Source of the DNA: Ophiothrix spiculata
Taxonomy: Eukaryota; Echinodermata; Ophiuroidea; Amphilepidida; Ophiotrichidae
Reading direction: 5' to 3' (one strand)
DNA: 20,142 bases
NCBI GenBank assembly: GCA_000969725.1
Contig: JXSR01S032387.1
Part shown: one piece after another, positions 1-8,767 of the stretch
Layout of the letters: each line of letters opens with the position of its first letter
How positions within the stretch are numbered: position 1 is the stretch's first letter
Made by a program: the position numbers and the translations under genes
Notes under the pieces: generated by a model
Seen by the model: the letters and a program-made list of their open reading frames with translations, nothing else
What the model was told of the DNA's origin: nothing
Database searches by the model: none

Positions 1-1343
1 TTTTGTTCAGATATTGCCAACTAATAATACAAATACTTATTAAGGAATTGCACTTTATTAAATCATCCTTATTGAAATCACAAAGAAATATAACAAAAAA
101 ACCCAAGAACATTTGTGGCCTATACTGACCACAGGCAGGGGGAGACAAGCTACAAACAGAGGGACAATGACAAGACCAATAGGGTGGGGCAGGCGAGCAG
201 TGGAAAATGAATGGAGAAAAAATTCAGACTCCCAATGTTTGCAATAACATAAAATACTCAATTCCAACAACAACGGTGTACACTAAATTTTATCAAGCGC
301 TTTCAACGAATCATCAAATCATCAAACCGGATGATTCAAACTACACAGAATTTTGAATATTTTGACCAAAAGTCGTTAAAATAACAACCATTTTAGGACA
401 TTCTTATCGTCATTTTAAAGAGACTTGTGTAAATTAAATTAAATTTACATCCACTATTCTTAATGTATGCCAAGAATTGGGACAGTGTGTCATGAGTAAA
501 AGCCTCACAGTGAACATGACATTCCCCGTCACGAAATTAGCGAGGGACAGTAGTTTTATCATCAAGATTAAATAAAACGGGTTTTTTACATGCTGAATTC
601 GATTATAATTAAAAACCCATTGACCTAAAATGTAAATATTAGCCCATTTTCTGAAAAGCAAATTACACGAATCAAGCTCTTTCTGATACACTTTGTAGTA
701 TTTAAATGATTTAGGCACAAAACTATAAATAATTTAAGGAAATTAAGTATAATGACTTACGTAGATTCAGTTATATTGACTAAATTAATATGAATCCTCT
801 ATAAAAGGTAGGTTTTCATATGTTAAGCTACCTCGTAAATGACCTCTTCGTCGTAGCCAAGATGATAATGAGCTTTAATGAATCTATTTTAGTTAATTGA
901 TATAATCAAGGACCTCCTTGAAGATTCTTAATTTGTATACTCCGAATAATGTAAGTCATAAAATATATTTGAAAGCTTCGCTAAAAAGATACATAATGAA
1001 AACTGCAGGTGAGCTTCTAAAAATAAGAGTGTCCGGGTATTTGTTTTATCCGAAATGTTTGTTGATTATTGTGGTGAAAATAAATGCCGACTTCTAATGC
1101 AACTATATGGAGAAAATTCCAGATTTAGGAAATTTAGATTTATGCAAATTATTTCGATGCCTAAATCGTGTGAGGAGTGTGATGATCATATCAAGAACAA
1201 GATGACTTACAACTTATCAGATTTGTTTCTCGCAAAAAGGGGAAATGAAGCTAAAGCCTTGATTGATTTCAACCGCACAAAACACACAACGCGAATTATT
1301 TTTACATTATTGTAATACTTGTCCGGCTATTGGCAATTTTAAT
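1..1343. other. AT-rich upstream stretch, no recognisable gene
   Basis: Short open frames on both strands (for example 1055-1315 + and 58-273 -) show no family resemblance, no repeated domain pattern and biased hydrophobic or random composition. An AATAAA on the minus strand at 54-59 could be a polyadenylation signal for a minus-strand gene, but no coding sequence supports it. Confidence 0.6.
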
Positions 1344-1451
1344 TACCCTCATCTTCTTCCTCGCCTCTTTCCCCATCCTCCCCTCATGATGCTCATCCCC
1401 TTCTTCTACTCTACTCCCCTACTCCTTCTTACCCTGCTCCCTCTCATGTTT

Positions 1452-1487
<36 letters not shown>

Positions 1488-1655
1488 GTCATCGACATCA
1501 TCATTATTCCTTTTCCATGTCTTGTTCATCGTCATCATCTTTTACATCACCACCGTTATTGTCTCCTCCTCCTCCTCCTTCATTTCCTACTCCTTCTTTA
1601 TTTCTTTTCTTCATTTTCTCCATCATCGTTTTCTCTTCCTCCTTTTCTGTTGTTG
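1344..1655. repeat. Pyrimidine-rich low-complexity tract
   Basis: About 310 bp of the plus strand is dominated by C and T, with CCT, TTC and TCC runs, interrupted by a (CAT)n block. The open frames across it (1263-1700 and 1517-1723) are simple translations of this composition (poly-Ile, poly-Leu, poly-Ser) and are not real proteins. It ends about 590 bp before the receptor start codon. Such strand asymmetry can favour triplex DNA, which is inference here. Confidence 0.8.
1454..1505. repeat. (CAT)n trinucleotide microsatellite
   Basis: Perfect CAT repeats run from 1454 to 1487 (about 11 units), followed by interrupted units containing GTC and GAC to about 1505. Confidence 0.95.
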
Positions 1656-2244
1656 TTTGCCTTCAATTTAATTTATGTACTGTCTTTTATAATTCGATAG
1701 ATGATATCTCAGATTATTTATGACAACTGAGGGCGTTTATCTAAACAAGTCGTCATCTGTTTCATATATATATTGGATACCTGCCTGTTTATTGATACTC
1801 CACAAATCTCTGAGGAAATTGTTAACCAAGAGAAATCTACCAAAAGCAGTCTGGAACAAAAACATCAAAAAGATTTTAATCACTACCAAGTGAAACACGA
1901 TTCTTCTTTTGCGTTTTCGCCCTCTTAGACTATAAAGCCGTTGGCATTTGATTGTATGTAACCATCACTCTATGCATGCATCGCATTGATAACATGACAA
2001 GTTGACAAATCGACTTACAAAGCAGAACGATCCAATACACAGAATTGTCTGTTTGTAAGGATAACAATATAAAACCACCGTGTTGTCTTGGAGATATATG
2101 TTTCTGACTTTGTACTTGATAACCAGTCTGATGTGAAAATATCAATCAACATTTTTCACAATATGGTATTAGGCAAATGTTGACTTATAGGTTGCGTCTA
2201 CTTCATATATTCAAGTTGCAAAAGAAGTCCGGAGAATATTTAAG
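1656..2244 (+). other. Presumed promoter / 5' UTR region of the GPCR gene
   Basis: This stretch separates the pyrimidine tract from the receptor start codon. No convincing TATA box with initiator, CpG-rich block or upstream exon could be identified. Its role is inferred from position alone. The minus-strand open frame at 1930-2145 has no recognisable content. Confidence 0.35.
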
Positions 2245-2714
2245 ATGGAAAGTAACTGGATTGCTAACATGACAGAGATGGTATTAGTACAAGAAACTGT
2301 TAATGCTTCATCGAGTTATTCGTTTTTACCATTTGATTATGACAACTATACCTGGTGGTCAATATCAAACTGGGATTCTTCAATGCCATGTGAGTTATTG
2401 CCGCTAACTCCTGGCACTCAGATATTTCTTGGCATTGTATTTTCCTTGATAATCTTAATATGTGGACTAGGCAATGGACTTTTATGCTTCATCATATTTA
2501 CGCAAACGAGATTGAGAACTGTGACTAATCTACTGATTGCAAACCTAGCCGTGTCTGATGCTTTGGTCGCTTTACTGTGTGCCCCGTTCAGCCTTTATTA
2601 TTACCTTTATCAAGACTGGGTATTTGGAGATATCATGTGTCCTGTGGTTGGCACCATCAAGTTTGTATCTCTCTTCGTCTCGGTCAATACTCTACTTGTC
2701 ATAGCCGCAGACAG
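2245..2714 (+). CDS. First coding exon of a prokineticin-receptor-like class A GPCR (N-terminus to TM3)
   Basis: This exon encodes the first 156 residues plus two bases of codon 157 of a seven-transmembrane peptide receptor. What is seen: an extracellular N-terminus with N-glycosylation sequons at N8, N20 and N34; TM1 at about 60-86 with CGLGN (N77 = N1.50); TM2 at about 95-119 with TNLLIANLAVSD (D105 = D2.50); W125 and C132, the TM3 cysteine expected to pair with ECL2; TM3 at about 133-155 reading VSLFVSVNTLLVIAADR, ending in the DR of DRY. ATG 2245 is the first Met after an in-frame TAG at 2188 and has A at -3 and G at +4. Family knowledge: vertebrate PROKR1/2 carry near-identical strings (LTNLLIANLAISD, VSLYVSTNALLAIAIDR), couple to Gq and bind small cysteine-rich peptides. 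The ligand here is unknown. Alternatives are other NPY/tachykinin-related receptors. GPCR identity is near certain; the PROKR-like assignment is likely. Confidence 0.9.
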
Positions 2715-2720
2715 GTAAGG
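2715..2720 (+). other. 5' splice donor of the GPCR exon (phase 2)
   Basis: The exon ends ...GAC AG|GTAAGG, a near-perfect match to the metazoan donor consensus. Without splicing the frame meets TAA one codon later, at 2716-2718. The break falls after the second base of the DRY arginine codon, so the next exon must start with one base completing Arg or Ser and should then read Tyr-Leu-Ala-like residues. An intron at the DRY motif is a recurrent position in class A GPCR genes, and from memory it is the position used in vertebrate PROKR genes. Confidence 0.9.
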
Positions 2721-2749
2721 CATTACTTCTGGAAAAGATAAAACACAAT

Positions 2750-2953
2750 GGCCCGTATTCACAAAAGAGGAATAACTTTATTCCAGGAATAATTTTTTAT
2801 TTCTTCCATTGGTGATGCCATATTGTAATCACAAATGAAGAATAAAGCTAATCAACAGACTAGTTATCTCAAGCTGTATAAGATCCAACTTAGCTTATGG
2901 CTCTGAACTATCTCTAAAAGTTATTCCTGGAATAACTTTTGTGAATACGGGCC
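2750..2953. mobile_element. 204-bp MITE-like element with GGCCCGTATTCACAAAA termini
   Basis: The left end GGCCCGTATTCACAAAA is matched in inverse orientation at the right end (TTTTGTGAATACGGGCC, ending 2953). Inside each terminus lies a copy of the self-complementary TTATTCCAGGAATAA block. The left terminus has an extra ~11-bp AGGAATAACTT-like duplication. Both flanks are AT, consistent with a 2-bp target duplication (possibly the ISL2EU type, inferred). It has no coding capacity and begins 35 bp after the receptor's splice donor. Confidence 0.8.
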
Positions 2954-3110
2954 ATTAGGTTCAAGTATCAACCACAGTCCTATTGCACTTAAAGCCATTC
3001 CAAAGTTAAAAAATGTACAAGGGCAAAATTGTTTGATATAGGGTTAGTAGATGCTGTCTTTTGTTATGACAGTGCACCGATTATGCCTAATTCTGCAGGA
3101 ATCCCCAGGT

Positions 3111-3269
3111 AATATACTGACTTGAAGCTCTCTGGTTAAAACTATGGACGTGAAATGACTAAAATTTTGCTATTTTACTGAGGGGTGTAAGCCCCGAAGT
3201 AAAATAGGTAAATTTTAGCTATTGAAGGACCATAGTTTTAATCCAGAGATCTGAAAATGTCAGTATATA
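3111..3269. mobile_element. Near-complete ~158-bp hairpin element (foldback/MITE)
   Basis: The left half starting TATACTGACTTGA and including GGTTAAAACTATGG is mirrored by CCATAGTTTTAATCC...GTCAGTATA in the right half. Inner segments pair as well (CTAAAATTTTGCTATTTTACT with the complement of AGTAAAATAGGTAAATTTTAG), leaving a loop of about 15 bp at 3181-3195. The TATACTG...CAGTATA ends suggest a TA-target (Tc1/mariner-like) non-autonomous element. Confidence 0.75.
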
Positions 3270-3277
3270 TTTGTTTT

Positions 3278-3616
3278 ATATACTGTATTAATAAATTTTA
3301 AATGATATAATTTTTACTTGCCAAATGGCCCAATTTATTATAAAAATAGGTTAATACGCGTATTGGCTTGCGTGTCTAAGTTTGTTGCGCGCGTAAGTCC
3401 GTGTGTGAAAGTGAAGTGGCATACATTGCGCAGAAAACCCGTAAATAGTCTTTCTAAACCCGTAAATAGTCTTTTTTAAACCCGTAAATAGTCTTTTTTA
3501 AACCCGTAAATAGTCTTTTCAAAAGAACTATTTACGGGGTTTTCTCTAGATGGTTGAAACTATTTGAAATGATGTCATAGGGTTTCAACATGCTTAAATT
3601 TATTAATACAGTATAT
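3278..3616. mobile_element. 339-bp element with 23-bp terminal inverted repeats
   Basis: ATATACTGTATTAATAAATT at 3278 is matched in inverse at 3594-3616 with a single-base gap. The ends carry TA-TACTG...CAGTA-TA, consistent with TA target duplication. The interior is non-coding and contains a tandem array (3435-3544). It lies 8 bp after the preceding hairpin and shares the TATACTG terminus, so the two may instead form one composite ~505-bp element at 3112-3616. Confidence 0.75.
3435..3544. repeat. 22-bp tandem repeat (four copies) plus one inverted copy
   Basis: Four direct copies of AAACCCGTAAATAGTCTTTT start at 3435 (21 bp), 3456, 3478 and 3500 (22 bp each). At 3525-3544 the sequence GAACTATTTACGGGGTTTTC is an inverted copy. 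The last direct copy and the inverted copy can form a hairpin with only a few bases of loop. Confidence 0.92.
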
Positions 3617-5710
3617 GAAAGGAAATATCTTGCATTTAATCTAAAATCTTAAGTCAGTAATCTCAAGTGTGCAAAACCAATATTTCCATGTAAAAACTTT
3701 TGAAACAAGCAATATTTTTAGTCCATCTTTGAAGGAAAAACTAAACATTGTAGTCAATAATAGACAGTAGTTACAATCTACGCTGTCACACTGACACTTA
3801 TTTACAACTGCGCGATAATATGCAGTAACGCAGGATGTGCAACTGAAATGCGGTTTGTAATTTTCATTTGCACTTTTAGGTTTTACGGAGTATAACTGAA
3901 AAAACAAATACCCTCAAATTGCGGTCACAGCAGCACGTTACAAACAGTTTGCTTTAGATTTTGGCGCCATAGCAGAAATGTAAATGAGCCCTAATAGCTC
4001 ATAATTGCAATGTGACAATTCATATCTAACCAGCCGTAAATGTAACTCTTGGTCTTCAGAAAAATATATACGTTTTTCATACTTCGGAACATATTCCAGT
4101 CGTGAAAATGCAAGAAGTTGATTTGCAGAATCACAACCTTTGCATGTGTTTCGCTAAGACTGCGAAAAAGTTTGCTGTATTTAAACCTGGTTTGAGATGA
4201 ATGAACAGAAATGTAGTTGCTTGCCACTGCACCGGTGCATACAACAAAGTCACATGCTAGTCTGAATTTATATGCAGCCGTTCACAGCAGAACCTCTTGT
4301 TAATCCAACATACATGTTGTGCTTTCTTGTCTATTATAGGAGAGCAGAGCATAATGTCAGATTTAAAATAACGTCTCAATCAAAATAATAGGACGCGGCT
4401 GGAATTTCAGAGGTCGTAGAAAATTAGTTATCGATTCCACAAGTAACCAGTTGGTTACATACAATGAACTTGTGCACAAACATAAAGTAGGGCCTAACTA
4501 AATTTCTCATTAAAATCTGGTATATGGAGAACAAACTGTCTTACACTAATGATTAAGAGTGACAGCACGTGGTTTGACAAAATGCTTGGTTGCTTTGTAC
4601 ATGATGGTGCCTGATATTTTCAACGATTTTATGCATTATAAGCATTTCTGGCTTGGTCTTTGTTTGGAATTAATGTACCATTCGGTACTACTCCGTTGAA
4701 AATTTTGTGTCGTGAACAAACCCATTTTCTATTGTAAATATACGAGATTAAACTGACTTTGAACTGACTCTAGACTTCGTCTAAATGTTTTGTAATTATA
4801 AATATTTGACACAATTGGTTCACGTGGCCAGCGAAAAGGAATTACGATTTTGCAAATATGCAAATATTACAAAAACAAAAAGTTGAGCTTTACATCATAT
4901 TTGTACTCAGCAATTGCATAAAAATCTATTAAACAAGTCTCAAATAAGTAAATAATTTAAAACAAACTTTAAATCAACTTGAGATACTTCACCAGAAGAC
5001 ATTTTAAAGAAACCACTCAAACACATGTTGTTGTTTGTTTTGTTTTTATTTCACATGCTTATAGAGGGAAATTTAAAAAAATACATATTCCAAGATCATA
5101 AAAGTATCGCTATATATCAACAAGTGTTGAATAAGTACTCAATTTAATTAACCATTATTCAACTTGAGAAACTTAAACTGAATCAGGAAATCTTGAAGCC
5201 CCTTTTGTGAAGTTTTTGAATAATTTATGGTTTGTTAATCTTGACAGTTGTCATTTCACCGTGAACAACGTGTCAGTTTATAAATAAAAGTTTGAAAGCT
5301 GAATTATCATTTTGTAACTTAAAAAAAGAATTATGGATAAATTGTAGGACTAAATAAATGCATTCCTTTACTAATGTATGAATCATATCTACGATGCATT
5401 TAGTTACTACACGGTATGCTTGCAACAAGCATGTTTAGAATACTTATGCCGTATACTTAAAATTAGCAAGCATTTTTCTGATCTAACTGAAGTACTAAAA
5501 GTGGTATACAAAATTGATAGTATATAAATATAATAATCTTGCGTTTTAAAGAACATGTTTTTTTTCATTGAAATTCAAATACCGATATTTTAATCTGTGG
5601 CAAGAAGCAAGGAAAACAGACAGGACTAGTTTGTGATTTTTAAAGTCATAATTCTGGCAATGACTTGTTACCTCTCTCTTGCAATGTAATTAGACTGATA
5701 GAGATTGCCC
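3617..5710. other. AT-rich intronic stretch without recognisable genes
   Basis: Open frames here (3641-3907 - and 3991-4227 -) have no recognisable domain. Around 4700-4775 a phrase ending in ATTAAACTGACTTTGAACTGAC resembles the ends of some 5'-truncated LINE 3' UTRs, but without coding support this remains a guess. Confidence 0.6.
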
Positions 5711-5880
5711 AAGGACTATGCCAACATTCTGAAGATTCCACCTATGGCTCAAATCTAGTTAATTTAGTAATAAGTAAAGTCGCCTTGTTCTACAGCAATT
5801 GACTGATGAGCTTACATGTACAATCAGCAGTTGCACAAAATGCCTTACAGATATCAATTTGGATATGAGAAAACAGTGAA
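5711..5880 (+). repeat. Dispersed intronic repeat family, copy A
   Basis: The order of blocks CTATGCCAACATTCTGAAGA, TTCCACCTATGGCTCAAATCT, AATCAGCAGTTGCACAAAATG and CCTTACAGATATCAATTTGG recurs in diverged form near 12688-12832 and 16131-16310, with partial copies at 7880-7945 and 17190-17235. The family is non-coding and unidentified. Confidence 0.6.
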
Positions 5881-6307
5881 CAATACTTTGGTTACTTTTC
5901 GTACTCATAGGTCAATGTAACAAATTTGGAAAAAAGTGGTCAATTTTGGAAACTATTATTTTATCAAACACGATATTGGCATTTAACTTGAGGCTATTGA
6001 AAATCATTAAATTGTTAAAGTGCCTTTTTGTGAAGTCTAAGCATGATTTAAGATGAACAATTTGTGGGTAAAAACGATGAAACTTTGAACATTTTTAATA
6101 TTTTCTTTTATTTTACTACAAGCACTATAGGCTCATTCTCCGATAAACCGTGCAACTTTGGTTAGAGAAATGTTGAAATTTCGACTACTAACAACTCATG
6201 AAAAACATACAAAATTATAAACTCTTATGGCTTCTGAAGAAGAAAAAGTGCATGGGAGATGTTTTAAAAATACTTGATTTTTAACCATTGTATTCCCTAT
6301 ACCTAAT

Positions 6308-6691
6308 GTTCGTATCTGTTGGTTCGTATCTGTTGGAATCTTTTTTTAAATATTCATTATTGAGAAAATTAGTTTTCTTACAAACTTGATCCTTACACTA
6401 AATTAGAAGCTCTACACATACTACACTGTGGTGTAGTATTTCGCTCATAGTGTACCGCGTTTTGCGAAAAGGCGACAAAATGTGTGGTTCGTATCTGTTG
6501 CGACGTGACAGTCACATAGGTTTTTTTGATATTAATATCCCTGTAAATCATTACTGTCAATATATAATTCTATATAAAATATATGTTATTCAAGACTGAA
6601 GTTTACTTGATAAATCTAATGCGGAATCATCCATCAACATATTGATTTTCACACTTTGTTATCGATTTTAGAATTTGGTTCGTATCTGTTT
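6308..6691 (+). repeat. Four spaced copies of (G)GTTCGTATCTGTT
   Basis: Copies lie at 6308-6321, 6321-6335 (directly abutting), 6486-6500 and 6677-6691, all on the same strand and all inside the TIR element. Copies 3 and 4 are followed by related GCGACGTGAC / GGCGACATGA strings. The conservation of a 13-15-bp word against diverged surroundings suggests a binding site or a decayed longer repeat unit. Confidence 0.85.
6418..6439. repeat. Perfect 9-bp-stem hairpin
   Basis: ATACTACAC-TGTG-GTGTAGTAT is a perfect inverted repeat with a 4-base loop, inside the TIR element between the second and third GTTCGTATCTGTT motifs. Confidence 0.85.
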
Positions 6692-7090
6692 GCAATATTG
6701 GCGACATGATTCAAAAAGCTATTATGTCATATTAAATACTTAATATAATTAAACTTTATATGTCATTACTAATACCTATTACGGGCTATTAAAAAATATG
6801 CATTGCGTTTGAAATGCCCGAATATTTTAGGAACGGGGCCACATAAAACGTAAAAAGTCTGGCTGGCGACATGGGGAAAAGTAACGATTTTGCATTTTCA
6901 GATTAATCGTTATCTACTTTCCTGGCATGCTAAAATGTTTAGCTTCACACATGTTACTAATGTGACTTAAATGTATCAACTAGATCACTCAAATTATTTG
7001 TAATAGGCTTAACAACGCTAAACTAGTAACACGAACATGAGCGACACCAAAACGGCAAAGTTGCACGCTTTATCTGAGAATGAGCCTATA

Positions 7091-8217
7091 GCTAAATTGT
7101 AAGATTTAGCGGCTGAACATTACATGATTGATTAGAGGTGAGCAGGTGCGGATAAAGAATTGAAATCTCCTATTTTACGTATCAGTCATTCATTGTTAGT
7201 AAACAAATTACATTTGACTCTATATCCTAGCGAAAGAAGAGGATCAAGAAGAGTTAAAGGAGCAATTGGCAAGTTCAACATCAACACCCAAAATCGAGAT
7301 CGAATGCAAAATTTGAAATTATTTTAATCTGTTTGAAATCTATGTTGTAAAAATGGTTTACAATCAAAACTTTTGATATGTCTTGGCATATATCAAACAA
7401 TAACAATAGATGCACAGTAGAATAGTCACGTGCCAACAATCAAAATGCAAAATTCTATCAATAACAAAATTCAATCATACTTTTCATTGTAATTACCGTT
7501 GCGATTGCACTCAGAAAGAACGCAAACGATAAATGTAGCGGTTGATATAACTGTTTAACTAGGAAATAGCATTAAGTATATGAATATAAAGTAAACTCAT
7601 GTATATATTACTGTAATCAATCCCTAAGTCTAGCTTTTTAAATGACGTTAGCGAATACCGAAACGTTGAACGTTAAGAAATTTACAATTCAGGTTACTGT
7701 ATACGGTTGTTTTCGCAATCTCTCTATTAATTCGGTTAATGCCTTATATTCTAATTTGACATTACTCAAGATTTGTTAAGAATAATCAAAGACACTTTTA
7801 CATTTTATTAGGTTAAAAAATCTAGTTCTTGTATGATATGAGATAGGCAAAGGGGTAATTCTTCCAATATTTTTGACTTTTAAATCAGGAGTTTGAAATC
7901 ACAGTTGCTGAACAAATGGCTTAGAGGTATCCTTTTGATAATTAAAGAGACAACGTTACCTCGGTGAACAAGCATTCAACACACTAATAAATCTTTTTAT
8001 GTTTGCCAGCAGTATAATGCACAGGATACTTGTGGGAGTAGAATCATCGGGCTTTGCATTGGTGAGTGGGTGTTCAAATCCAAAAAGGTCCGAAAAATAG
8101 GTTTGCTAATCAACAAAACTACCAAATTAATTCCCAGAACACTATGGGCAAACCTGAATAAACAATCAAACTAATTAGCAAACATTTATTTATAATGATG
8201 GAAAGCTGAAACTGTGC
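7091..8217. other. AT-rich intronic stretch, no gene; one partial dispersed-repeat copy
   Basis: No coding or RNA signal was recognised. At 7880-7945, AATCAGGAGTTTGAAATCACA followed by GTTGCTGAACAAATGGCTTA matches the 3' part of the dispersed family (compare 12764-12820). Confidence 0.55.
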
Positions 8218-8767
8218 ATCACAATACATTACAACACAACACAATACAATGCAATAGGCCTACAATATAATAGAATGCAGGCATTTATCATGTTTATATA
8301 ACGCTCTTACATGAAAAAACAGGTATCACTGCGGTTTACAAGAATAAAATGAAACAAATTACAATATATCAACAATCATATATCAAATAAATATGTCTTT
8401 AAAGAGACCAGGGCATGATGGATGTGGTATATATGTGGTTGGCGTGTACAGTTGAATAAGTTCACTTATGTATGCAGGCCATTTTGATGAGTCCATACGA
8501 CTATGAATCAGTAACCGGTGAAGTTCTTGAAGTACATTGGTTGTATGATCATACTTTTTGGCGGCACGATTTTGGAGACGCAAAGTACGTTTATATGTCT
8601 TTAGTTGTGATTACATAGCGATAGAGAACAGAGTTTGCATAGTCAAGCCAAGATGTAATTATGGCTCGAACTGCATCCTGACAGGCAGATTTGTCTAATA
8701 ACATGCAAATACGCGATGGGTTACGAAGATGGAAGTTTACTGAGCTGCATATAGATGAAACCTGGTC
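8218..8767 (-). mobile_element. Degraded 3' end of an L2/CR1-like LINE (RT C-terminus plus 3' UTR)
   Basis: Read on the minus strand from about 8767, the translation gives SSICSSVNFHLRNPSRI, then DKSACQDAVRAIITSWLDYA, NSVLY, and after a frame change QLKTYKRTLRLQNRAAKKYD, HTTNVLQELHRLLIHSRMD and PAYISELIQLYTPT. These match the C-terminal reverse-transcriptase/thumb region of L2/CR1-clade LINEs (FHLRNISRIR..., TSRLDYANSLLYG, VLQELHWLPVHSRI, YLSELI..YTP). About 15 residues between HSRMD and PAYISEL appear deleted, and at least one frameshift is present near 8610. The 3' UTR includes a GTAAACCGCAGTG...AGCGTTATATAAA segment typical of the clade and ends in a TGTAT/TGTGT-rich tail at 8218-8255. The 5' part is missing (5'-truncated insertion). 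It is inactive. Confidence 0.85.

Larger units (their letters stand above)
6126..7090. mobile_element. ~965-bp non-autonomous DNA element with 36-bp TIRs
   Basis: The left terminus TATAGGCTCATTCTCCGATA (6126-6161) is the inverse of 7055-7090, with about 3 mismatches in 36. Both ends show TA-TAGGCTC...GAGCCTA-TA, consistent with TA target duplication. No transposase frame is visible between them. The interior carries repeated GTTCGTATCTGTT motifs, short hairpins and TGGCGACATG repeats (6701 and 6864). The superfamily is not assignable by eye; the TA target site would fit Tc1/mariner-like elements. Confidence 0.82.

Noticed and set aside
54-59. Minus-strand AATAAA suggesting the 3' end of a gene on the other strand
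   Set aside because: No coding sequence or GT/U-rich context supports it, and the motif is frequent in AT-rich DNA.
1263-1723. Open frames rich in Ile, Leu, Ser, His and Phe
   Set aside because: They translate a pyrimidine tract and a (CAT)n microsatellite; no protein family signal.
8060-8095. GTTCAAATCC resembling a tRNA B box
   Set aside because: No A box, acceptor stem or cloverleaf can be built around it.
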